Assembly (NCBI RefSeq): GCF_947495735.1
Contig: NZ_CANMAA010000004.1
Location: forward strand, 124,001-188,000
Reading direction: 5' to 3'
Source of the DNA: an uncultured Pseudokineococcus sp.
GTDB lineage: Bacteria; Actinomycetota; Actinomycetes; Actinomycetales; Quadrisphaeraceae
Length of the DNA: 64,000 nt
Shown: piece after piece, positions 57,370 through 64,000 of the stretch
How positions within the stretch are numbered: the first letter of the stretch is position 1
How the letters are laid out: every line of letters begins with the position of its first letter
The notes under the pieces: generated by a model
What the model was told of the DNA's origin: nothing
The model's input: only the letters and a program-made list of their open reading frames with translations
Databases searched by the model: none
Position numbers and translations under genes: made by a program

Positions 57370-58658
57370 GCGTGGGCGCGGACGGACGGAGGGTCCCGCT
57401 GCGCGGGGCGGTGGCGGACGACTTCACCGGCGCGACCGACCTCGCCGGCAGCTGGCGGGCGCGCGGCCTGCGCACCGCCGTCGTCCTCGGGGTGCCGGAC
57501 GAGACCGTCGCCGCCGGCCTCGACGAGCAGGACGCCGTCGTCGTCGCCCTGCGGACGCGGTCCGCGCCGGTCGACGAGGCCGTCGCGGCGTCGCGCGCCG
57601 CGGCGGAGGTGCTGGTCGGCCTCGGCGTGGAGCAGGTCTACGACAAGTACTGCTCCACCTTCGACTCCTCCCCCGAGGGCAACATCGGCCCGGTGGCCGA
57701 TGCGCTGCTCGAGGTGACGGGCGCGCCCGGCGCCGTCGTCGTGCCGGCCTTCCCGGCGGCCGGGCGCACCGTCTACCAGGGGCACCTGTTCGTGCACGAC
57801 CAGCTGCTGCACGACAGCCCGATGAGGGACCACCCGCTCAACCCCATGTGGGACTCCCGGCTGGCGGTGCTGCTGGGCGCGCAGACGGCCCACGCGGTGG
57901 CCTGCGTGCCCCTGGGCGACGTCCGCGCCGGGGCCGAGCACCTGCGGCGCGAGCTGGACCGGCGCCGGGACGCCGGTGCGCGCTACCTCGTCGTCGACAG
58001 CCTCACCGACGACGACCTCGCCGTCGTGGCCCGCGCGACCGCCTCCGACCGCCTCGTCACGGGCGGCTCGGGCCTGGCGCTGGGGACGCCCCCCACCGGA
58101 CGGCGCCTGCCCCCGGTCGTCGGGCCACCGGGCCGGCGAGCGGTCCTCGCGGGCAGCGCCTCCGCCGCGACGCGGCGCCAGGTCGCCGCCGCGCGCGGCC
58201 GCCTCGCCTCCCGCGGGCTCGACGTCGCCGCGCTGGCCGACGGGCCCGACGCCGTCGACGCCGTGGTGGACGACCTGGTCGCGTGGGCGCGGGCGGAGTG
58301 GGCGGAGCGGCCCGAGCAGCCCGTCCTGGTGTTCTCCGTCGCCGACGCGTCGGACGTGCGCCGCGGCCGGGAGGCCTCGCCGGACGCCTCGGCCCTCGTC
58401 GAGGCCTGCCTCGGCCGGCTCGCGCCGGCGCTCGTCGACGCCGGCGCGAGCCAGCTCGTCGTCGCCGGGGGCGAGACGTCGGGCGCCGTCCTCCACTCCC
58501 TCGGGGTGCGGCGCCTCGAGATCGGCCAGCCCCTCGGTCCGGGCCTGTCCTGGTCCGCGGGCACGACCCCGGACGGGCGGCCGCTCGCTCTCGTGCTGAA
58601 GTCCGGCAACTTCGGGGCGGACGACCTCTTCACCGCGGCGTGGCAGGAGCTGGGATGA
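57366..58658 (+). CDS. otnK: Four-carbon acid sugar kinase (DUF1537; 3-oxo-tetronate kinase-like)
   Basis: ATP-dependent kinase of the DUF1537 family. N-terminal substrate domain: VADDFTGATDLAGSWRARGLRTAV (from residue 15), YDKYCSTFDSSPEGNIGPVADALLE (in pieces), MRDHPLNPMWDS; C-terminal nucleotide domain: VVAGGETSGAVLHSLGV and LVLKSGNFG. The KYCSTFDSSPEGNIGPV segment follows the OtnK subgroup, which phosphorylates 3-oxo-tetronate at O4. Product 430 residues. The GTG at 57366 overlaps the dctP stop; the gene ends in an overlap with otnC. Confidence 0.9.
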   Translation: MSVGADGRRVPLRGAVADDFTGATDLAGSWRARGLRTAVVLGVPDETVAAGLDEQDAVVVALRTRSAPVDEAVAASRAAAEVLVGLGVEQVYDKYCSTFDSSPEGNIGPVADALLEVTGAPGAVVVPAFPAAGRTVYQGHLFVHDQLLHDSPMRDHPLNPMWDSRLAVLLGAQTAHAVACVPLGDVRAGAEHLRRELDRRRDAGARYLVVDSLTDDDLAVVARATASDRLVTGGSGLALGTPPTGRRLPPVVGPPGRRAVLAGSASAATRRQVAAARGRLASRGLDVAALADGPDAVDAVVDDLVAWARAEWAERPEQPVLVFSVADASDVRRGREASPDASALVEACLGRLAPALVDAGASQLVVAGGETSGAVLHSLGVRRLEIGQPLGPGLSWSAGTTPDGRPLALVLKSGNFGADDLFTAAWQELG

Positions 58659-59392
58659 GCGCACCACCGCAGAGCCCGACCGACCAGGCGGACGGCCTGC
58701 CCGAGGTCGTCGAGGAGCTGCTGGCCGCAGCGCACCACCTCGCTGGGCTGGGGCTGTCCCCCGGCACGTCGGGCAACGTCTCCGTCCGCGTAGCCGCGGA
58801 CGAGGCGGACGGAGACGGCGGGGAGCGGGTCTGGATGAGCGCGAGCGGGGTGTCGCTCGCCTCCCTGACGGGCGCGGACCTCGTCCAGCTCGTCCCCGAC
58901 CCCGCCGCTCCCGACGGGTACGCGCCGCTCCCCGGCCCGAGGCCGACGAAGGAGGCCGGGCTGCACCTCGCGATGTACGCGCGCGACCCGCGGGCCCGGT
59001 GCGTCGTGCACCTGCACTCCCCCCGCGCCGTGGCCGTGTCCTGCCTCGAGCCCTGGTCGGACTGGACGGCGCTCCCGCCGCTGACGCCCTACCTCGTCAT
59101 GCGGGTCGGCAGCGTCCCGCTGATCTCCTACGCGCCACCGGGCGACGCCGACCAGGCTCGTGCCGTGCGCGAGGACGACCGCGCCTTCGCCGCCGTCCTT
59201 CTCGCCAACCACGGTCCGCTCGTGGCCGGGGGCGCGGTCGCCCAGGCCGTCGACCGCGCGGTCGAGGTGGAGGAGGCCAGCACGGTGCAGCTGCTCCTCG
59301 GCGACCGGCCGGGCGTGCGGCTGCTGCCGCCCGGGAGCGCGCGGGAGCTGGCGCACCGGTACGAGCAGCACTGGGGTCCTGCCGGCGGCTGA
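58655..59392 (+). CDS. otnC: Class II aldolase-family decarboxylase (3-oxo-tetronate 4-phosphate decarboxylase-like)
   Basis: A 245-residue class II aldolase/adducin-fold protein: LGLSPGTSGNVSVRVA (substrate phosphate site), PTKEAGLHLAMYARDPRARCVVHLHSPRAVAVS with two metal histidines, LTPYLVMRVGSVPL, and LLANHGPLVAG with the third. OtnC decarboxylates 3-oxo-tetronate 4-phosphate to dihydroxyacetone phosphate and CO2. Coupling to the kinase (ATGA overlap) supports that. Last gene of the catabolic operon. Confidence 0.88.
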   Translation: MSAPPQSPTDQADGLPEVVEELLAAAHHLAGLGLSPGTSGNVSVRVAADEADGDGGERVWMSASGVSLASLTGADLVQLVPDPAAPDGYAPLPGPRPTKEAGLHLAMYARDPRARCVVHLHSPRAVAVSCLEPWSDWTALPPLTPYLVMRVGSVPLISYAPPGDADQARAVREDDRAFAAVLLANHGPLVAGGAVAQAVDRAVEVEEASTVQLLLGDRPGVRLLPPGSARELAHRYEQHWGPAGG

Positions 59393-59486
59393 GCGGCAGC
59401 ACGACCCACGTCCCGTGGACGGGAGCAGCCAGCGCGGCGGTCCGGCCTGGTGGTCCACCGTCCGCAGCAGGCCCTCCTCGTCGCAG

Positions 59487-59780
59487 GGGGTAGCCGCGCA
59501 CCCGGTGGGAGGCGCTGACGCCGCCGGAGAAGACGACCGCGGCGAGGGCGGCGACGAAGGCCGCGGTGCAGGCGACGCGCGTCGTCCGGTCCACGCCCGA
59601 CCGGCCGGACGCGACCGGCACCGTGAGCAGGAGGGCCACGAGCACGGTCGTCGCCGGCATCAGCAGCCGCAGCTCGCCCGAGAGCTCGTCGAGGCGGCGG
59701 TCGAGGTCCTCCGGGCGCACCTGCCCGTCCGTGCGCAGCGACGGGTCGCGGTCGTCGGGCTCCCGGTCGTCCTCGTCCAC
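59487..59780 (-). pseudogene. Broken DUF6328-like membrane protein gene
   Basis: Residues 1-98 of this frame resemble DUF6328 (LDRRLDELSGELRLLMPATTVLVALLLTVPVASGRSGVDRTTRVACTAAFVAALAAVVF, in pieces, then SASHRVRGYP). At the run of five C (59490-59486 on this strand) the family pattern stops; the frame then runs through the intergenic space and into otnC antisense as unrelated Arg/Pro-rich residues. The +1 frame continues CDEEGLLRTVDH, which fits better but lacks the second membrane pair. Frameshift plus loss of the 3' half is the simplest reading. GTG start 59780. Confidence 0.55.
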
Positions 59781-59836
59781 CGGCCCGTCCTCCCGCCGCT
59801 GCGGCGGTCCTCGCCCCGCCGACGTACCGTCGCGTC

Positions 59837-61333
59837 GTGACCCCTCCGGCAGAGCCGACGCCCTCCGCCCCCTCCGGCGTGGCAGCCCCCCTGGACGCCA
59901 CCGAGCTGCTCCTCGACCCCGTGCCGCCCGCCGACCTCCCGCGCACGCTCGGCGCGCTGCGCGCCACCGGGCACGTCCTGCGGGGCGTGCGCGAGGAGAT
60001 GCGCGAGAACCTGCTCGCCGCCATGCGCGCCGGCCGCACCGCCGGCGAGCGGTTCCCCGGCGTCGTCGGCTACGACGACACCGTCCTGCCCGAGGTCGAG
60101 CGCGCGATCATCGCCGGCCACGACCTGGTGCTCCTGGGCGAGCGGGGCCAGGGCAAGACCCGCCTGGCGCGCACGCTCGTCGGGCTGCTCGACGAGTGGA
60201 CCCCGGTCGTCGCGGGCAGCGAGCTGCACGACCACCCCTACGCGCCGGTGTCCGCCCGGGCGCGGGCCCTGGCCGCCGAGCACGGCGACGACCTCGAGGT
60301 GGGCTGGCTGCACCGCAGCTCGCGCTACACCGAGAAGCTCGCGACGCCGGACACGAGCGTCGGCGACCTGGTCGGCGACGTGGACCCGGTGAAGGTCGCC
60401 CAGGGCCGCAGCCTCGGCGACCCCGAGACCATCCACTTCGGGCTCGTGCCGCGCGCCCACCGCGGGATCTTCGTGCTCAACGAGCTGCCCGACCTGGCCG
60501 AGCGCATCCAGGTGGCGCTGCTCAACGTCCTGGAGGAGCGCGACATCCAGGTCCGCGGGTACAACCTGCGCCTGCCGCTGGACCTGCTCGTCGTCGCGAC
60601 GGCCAACCCCGAGGACTACACCAACCGCGGTCGCATCATCACGCCGCTGAAGGACCGCTTCGGGGCCGAGGTGCGCACCCACTACCCCGTCGACGTCGAC
60701 GCCGAGGTGGCGCTGGTGCGCCAGGAGGCGTCGCTGGCCGCCGAGCTGCCCGACGTCCTCGTCGAGGTGCTGGTGCGCTTCACCCGCGCCGTCCGGGAGT
60801 CCCCGTCGGTCGACCAGCGCTCCGGGGTCTCGGCGCGCTTCGCCGTCGCCGCCGCGGAGACCACGGCCGCCTCCGCGCTGCGCCGCTCCGCCCTCGTCGG
60901 GGAGCAGCCGGCGGTCGCGCGCGTCGGGGACACGGCGTCGGTGGTCACGACGCTGCGCGGCAAGGTGGAGTTCGAGTCCGGCGAGGAGGGCCGCGAGCAC
61001 GACGTGCTGGAGCACCTGCGCCGCACCGCCGTCGCCGAGGTCTTCCGGCGCCGCACCCGCGGGCTCGACCTGTCCGGCTTCACGGGCGTCGTCGCCGAGG
61101 GCGGCACGGTGGAGACCGGCGAGCTCGTGCCGGCCGCCGACGTCCTGGCCTCCCTCGGCCCGGTCCCCGGGCTCGCGCAGGTGCTCGCGTCCTTCGGGTT
61201 CGGCGAGGAGCCCAGCGCCCCCCAGGCCGCCTCCGCCGTCGAGCTCGTCCTCGAAGGGCTGCACCTGCTGCGGCGCCTCGGCAAGGAGGTCGTCGACGCC
61301 CCCGGCGGCCCCCGCACCCTCTACGGCGGCTGA
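59837..61333 (+). CDS. MoxR-family AAA+ ATPase
   Basis: A 498-residue ATPase: FPGVVGYDDTVLPEVERAIIAGHDLVLLGERGQGKTRLARTL (Walker A near residue 100, in pieces), GIFVLNELPDLAERIQVALLNVLEERDIQVRGY (Walker B and sensor), ATANPEDYTNRGRIITPLKDRFGAEV. It resembles magnesium-chelatase subunit ChlI-like MoxR proteins. Paired with a downstream VWA protein 47 bp later, forming an AAA-VWA chaperone or metal-insertion module. The GTG at 59837 is used. Target unknown. Confidence 0.92.
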   Translation: MTPPAEPTPSAPSGVAAPLDATELLLDPVPPADLPRTLGALRATGHVLRGVREEMRENLLAAMRAGRTAGERFPGVVGYDDTVLPEVERAIIAGHDLVLLGERGQGKTRLARTLVGLLDEWTPVVAGSELHDHPYAPVSARARALAAEHGDDLEVGWLHRSSRYTEKLATPDTSVGDLVGDVDPVKVAQGRSLGDPETIHFGLVPRAHRGIFVLNELPDLAERIQVALLNVLEERDIQVRGYNLRLPLDLLVVATANPEDYTNRGRIITPLKDRFGAEVRTHYPVDVDAEVALVRQEASLAAELPDVLVEVLVRFTRAVRESPSVDQRSGVSARFAVAAAETTAASALRRSALVGEQPAVARVGDTASVVTTLRGKVEFESGEEGREHDVLEHLRRTAVAEVFRRRTRGLDLSGFTGVVAEGGTVETGELVPAADVLASLGPVPGLAQVLASFGFGEEPSAPQAASAVELVLEGLHLLRRLGKEVVDAPGGPRTLYGG

Positions 61334-61380
61334 CGCGCCGTCCGCCCGCGACCTGCTGCACCACCTGCTGGGAGGCCCCG

Positions 61381-63402
61381 ATGAGCCGCTTCTCCTACGG
61401 CGCCTGGGCCGGCGGGCCCGACCCGCTGGCCGGTCCGCTGGACGTCCGCGCCGCCGTCGACGCCCTCGGGCGCGAGGTCATGGAGGGCCGCAGCGTCCGC
61501 GATGCGCTGCGCGACCTGCTCGAGCGCGGTGAGGACGGGCGCCGCGGGCTGCGCGACCTCGCCGCCCGGGCGGCGCGACGGCAGAAGGAGCTGCGCCGCT
61601 CCGGCGACCTCGCCGGGCCGCTGCAGCGGGCCCGCGAGCAGCTCGCCGAGGCGCTGGCCGCCGAGCGCGAGGCCCTCGCCATGGACGAGGACCAGGCGGC
61701 GCGCGACCGCGAGCAGCGCCTGGACGACCTCCCCCGCGACACGGCCGAGGCCGTGCGCGAGCTCGAGGACGACGCGTGGCGCAGCCCCGCGGCGGAGCAG
61801 ATGTACCGCGAGATCCGCGAGCAGCTGCGCGACGACGTCCTGGGCGCGCAGTTCGCCGGGCTCCGGGAGGCGCTCGCGGCGGCGCGCGAGGCCCGGCGCG
61901 CCGCTGAGGAGGGCGGTGACGCCGAGGGGGCCCGTGCCCAGCAGGCCGCCGCGATGGCGGGTCTGAAGGACATGCTCGCCGACCTCAACGCGCTGCTGTC
62001 CGCGCACGCCCGCGGCGAGGACACCGCCGAGCAGTTCGAGCAGTTCATGGAGCGCCACGGCGAGGCCTTCGGCGACGACCCGCCGGGCAGCGTCGAGGAG
62101 CTCGTCGACGAGCTGGCGCGCCAGCAGGCCGCGATGGCCCGGATGCTCGCCTCCCTGACGCCGCAGCAGCGCGCCGAGCTGTCCGACCTCATGGCCGACG
62201 CCCTCGGCGACGCCGGCCTGGAGGCGGAGATGTCGGCCCTGTCCGACGCGCTGCAGTCGCTGCGCCCGGGGCTGGACCGCACCTCGCGCGAGCGCTTCCG
62301 CGGGGGGCAGCCGATGTCGGTCGGCGAGGGCACCGACGCGCTCGCCGAGCTGTCGGACCTCGACGACGTCTCGCAGGCGCTCGGCCAGGACTACCCCGGC
62401 GCGACCCTGGACGACGTCGACGTCGAGGCGGTCGAGCGCCAGCTCGGCGCCGGCGCCGCGGCCGACGTCCGCGCCCTGCAGGACCTCGACGCCGAGCTGC
62501 GCCGCCAGGGCTGGCTCTCGCGCGACGGCGCGGACGCGCTGTCCCTGACGCCGAAGGCGATGCGCCGGCTCGGCGAGACGGCGCTGGCCGCCGTCTTCGC
62601 GCGGCTGCGCGGGGGCCGCCGCGGCCAGCACGACGACCGATCGGCCGGCGCCGCCGGCGAGGCGACGGGCAGCTGGCGGGACTGGCAGTTCGGCGACGAG
62701 CAGCCGCTCGACGCCGTGCGGACCGTGCAGCGCGCGGTCCTGCGGACCGCCGCCATCCCCGGCGGCTCGCCCTCGGGGGCGGTGGCGCTCGACGTCGAGG
62801 ACTTCGCCGTCGTCGAGACCGAGCGGCGCACGGGCGCGGCGGTGGCCCTGTGCGTGGACCTGTCGTTCTCGATGGTCGCCGAGGGCCGCTGGGCGCCGAT
62901 GAAGCAGACCGCGCTGGCGCTGAGCCACCTCATCGCCACGCGCTTCCCCGGCGACGAGCTGGAGATCATCGGCTTCGGGCGCACCGCCGAGGTGCTCAGC
63001 GCCGCCGAGCTGGCCGCCGTCGAGCCGTCCGGCGTGCAGGGGACGAACCTCCAGCACGCCCTCGCCCTGGCTCGGCGCCACCTCGGGCGCCACCCCGGTC
63101 TCGAGCCGGTCGTGCTCGTCGTCACCGACGGCGAGCCGACGGCCCACCTGGAGGACGGCGAAGCCGTCTTCTGGTGGCCGAGCCTGCCCGAGACGATCGA
63201 GGCGACCGTCCACGAGGTCGACGCGCTGACCCGCTCGCGGGCGCCGATCAGCACCTTCGTCCTCGGCGACGACCCGGGCCTGCGCCGCTTCGTCGAGGCC
63301 CTCGCGCGCCGCAACGGCGGACGGGTCCTGGCGCCGTCGACCGACCGGCTCGGCGAGTACGTCGTCAGCGACTACCTCGACGCCCGCGCTGCCCGGCGCT
63401 GA
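61381..63402 (+). CDS. VWA-domain protein partnered with MoxR ATPase
   Basis: A 673-residue protein. The first about 460 residues are helical, Ala/Arg/Glu-rich and coiled-coil-like; the C-terminal von Willebrand A domain (about 485-670) has a complete MIDAS site: DLSFSM (near residue 493), the threonine in GTNLQHA, and VVTDGEPTA. Ends GEYVVSDYLDARAARR. The ATG at 61381 follows the MoxR gene. MoxR-VWA pairs usually activate or remodel other proteins; the client here is not evident. Confidence 0.92.
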   Translation: MSRFSYGAWAGGPDPLAGPLDVRAAVDALGREVMEGRSVRDALRDLLERGEDGRRGLRDLAARAARRQKELRRSGDLAGPLQRAREQLAEALAAEREALAMDEDQAARDREQRLDDLPRDTAEAVRELEDDAWRSPAAEQMYREIREQLRDDVLGAQFAGLREALAAAREARRAAEEGGDAEGARAQQAAAMAGLKDMLADLNALLSAHARGEDTAEQFEQFMERHGEAFGDDPPGSVEELVDELARQQAAMARMLASLTPQQRAELSDLMADALGDAGLEAEMSALSDALQSLRPGLDRTSRERFRGGQPMSVGEGTDALAELSDLDDVSQALGQDYPGATLDDVDVEAVERQLGAGAAADVRALQDLDAELRRQGWLSRDGADALSLTPKAMRRLGETALAAVFARLRGGRRGQHDDRSAGAAGEATGSWRDWQFGDEQPLDAVRTVQRAVLRTAAIPGGSPSGAVALDVEDFAVVETERRTGAAVALCVDLSFSMVAEGRWAPMKQTALALSHLIATRFPGDELEIIGFGRTAEVLSAAELAAVEPSGVQGTNLQHALALARRHLGRHPGLEPVVLVVTDGEPTAHLEDGEAVFWWPSLPETIEATVHEVDALTRSRAPISTFVLGDDPGLRRFVEALARRNGGRVLAPSTDRLGEYVVSDYLDARAARR

Positions 63403-63468
63403 CCCGGGCCCCCTCGACCGACTCGCGAGGCGAGTGCCTCGTCCTCCCCCACGACCTCGCTCTCCCGT

Positions 63469-63598
63469 GAAGCAGACGCCTGCTTCGTCCTCGTGGGTGG
63501 CGACGAGGGTGGAGCAGGGGTCGGCTTCCCTGCAGGGGCCCGAGGAGGGTGAAGCAGGCGTCTGCTCCGCCCTCGGTGACGAAGCAGGCGGCTGCGCC
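63469..63598. repeat. Cluster of four 18-bp palindromic motifs
   Basis: Motif GAAGCAGACGCCTGCTTC (63469-63486, near-perfect palindrome) recurs as GAAGCAGGCGTCTGCTCC (63551-63568), GAAGCAGGCGGCTGCGCC (63581-63598) and a weaker copy GGAGCAGGGGTCGGCTTC (63511-63528). Spacing of starts is 42, 40 and 30 bp. Located between the convergent VWA and monooxygenase genes. Confidence 0.75.
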
Positions 63599-63611
63599 GG
63601 AAGTCGGGGCG

Positions 63612-64000
63612 TCAGGCGTTGCGCTCGTCGCGCCAGGCGAGCCAGTCGCGCAGCGGGCCGAGGTCGTAGTCAGGACCACCGGTGCTCACGGTGAAGAGCG
63701 TCACCCCGGCCCCGAGCATGGCGTCCCCGAGCGACGACGGGTCGCCCTCCACCCCGGCGGAGCGCTCCACCTCGCGCGGGTCGCGGCCGTTCTCCCGGCA
63801 GTAGCCGTCGAGGATCTCCCCCTTGCGCTGGATCGTCTCCGCGTCGCCGAAGGCGTGCCAGATGTCGGCGTGGCGGGCGACGAGGGGCAGCGTCTTCTTC
63901 TCGCCGCTGCCGCCGACCATGACGGGGATGTCGCGGACGGGCGCGGGGTTGAGCTTCGCCCAGCGCGCCTCGATGCGCGGGAGCGCCTCGCCCAGGTCGC
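63612..64000 (-). CDS. LLM-class (luciferase-like) oxidoreductase, 5' part beyond window
   Basis: C-terminal about 128 residues of a flavin or F420-dependent luciferase-like monooxygenase: IPVMVGGSGEKKTLPLVARHADIWHAFGDAETIQRKGEILDGYCRENGRDPREVE (in pieces), the typical PVMIGG.G...L..VAR.AD.WN segment and (alpha/beta)8 end. The start lies past position 64000. Cofactor choice cannot be decided from this piece, though F420 is common in Actinobacteria. Confidence 0.88.
   Translation of the reverse strand, partial: DLGEALPRIEARWAKLNPAPVRDIPVMVGGSGEKKTLPLVARHADIWHAFGDAETIQRKGEILDGYCRENGRDPREVERSAGVEGDPSSLGDAMLGAGVTLFTVSTGGPDYDLGPLRDWLAWRDERNA

Noticed and set aside
59566-61380. Upstream extension of the VWA gene to about 1278 codons
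   Set aside because: The extension overlaps the MoxR gene in another frame and is low complexity; the ATG at 61381 begins the conserved protein.
63469-63598. Palindrome cluster as a CRISPR array
   Set aside because: Repeats are only 18 bp, diverge between copies, spacing is 12-24 bp and no cas gene is near.

Overview
The window is one continuous, very GC-rich chromosomal stretch from an actinobacterium. Supporting evidence: BldD with a cyclic-di-GMP signature, actinobacterial integration host factor (mihF), a PriA without helicase motifs, many GTG starts, gene pairs overlapping by 4 bp, and two gene orders conserved in the phylum (priA-metK-coaBC-rpoZ-gmk-mihF-pyr-bldD-nusB-efp and aroC..aroE-mltG-ruvX-alaS..rpsD..rarA). 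A Kineosporiales-type organism is a reasonable guess, but the sequence alone does not prove it. No rRNA, tRNA, CRISPR array, prophage or transposase gene was found.

Layout. 1-17.6 kb (minus): UMP biosynthesis operon pyrR-pyrB-pyrC-(membrane gene)-carA-carB-pyrK-pyrD-pyrF, mostly translationally coupled, followed by mihF, gmk, rpoZ, coaBC, metK and priA (cut by the window edge). The pyrR leader carries a match to the PyrR-binding loop next to the Shine-Dalgarno. 17.8-19.5 kb: bldD (plus) with its own BldD box, a perfect 22-bp terminator stem, then nusB and efp (minus). 19.6-25.9 kb: shikimate genes aroB, aroQ, aroK and aroC in a rearranged order. A solitary AbiEi/DUF559-like gene bracketed by REP-like palindromes sits between aroB and aroQ. 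26-39.6 kb: a complete type IV pilus cluster (pilB, pilT, pilC, pilA, three minor pilin-like genes, pilD, pilM, pilN, pilO and a PilP-position protein), flanked by aroC and aroE. 39.7-47.5 kb: aroE, mltG, ruvX, alaS, two small membrane genes, rpsD.

47.5-52.4 kb: a HugZ/DUF2470-like gene behind an IdeR/DtxR-type iron box and apparently leaderless, a Brp/Blh beta-carotene cleavage gene, rarA and a GNAT gene. 52.5-59.4 kb: an accessory catabolic island, with a GntR/FCD repressor divergent from a zinc dehydrogenase, a TRAP transporter (dctQ, dctM, dctP), an OtnK-type acid-sugar kinase and an OtnC-type decarboxylase; this looks like uptake and breakdown of a four-carbon acid sugar to dihydroxyacetone phosphate. 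59.5-64 kb: a broken DUF6328 gene, a MoxR ATPase plus VWA protein pair, an array of 18-bp palindromes, and the end of a luciferase-like monooxygenase gene.

The points most worth following are the palindrome-bracketed DUF559 gene, the acid-sugar island whose dehydrogenase is not the usual type, the iron box in front of the HugZ-like/Blh pair, and the palindrome array near 63.5 kb.
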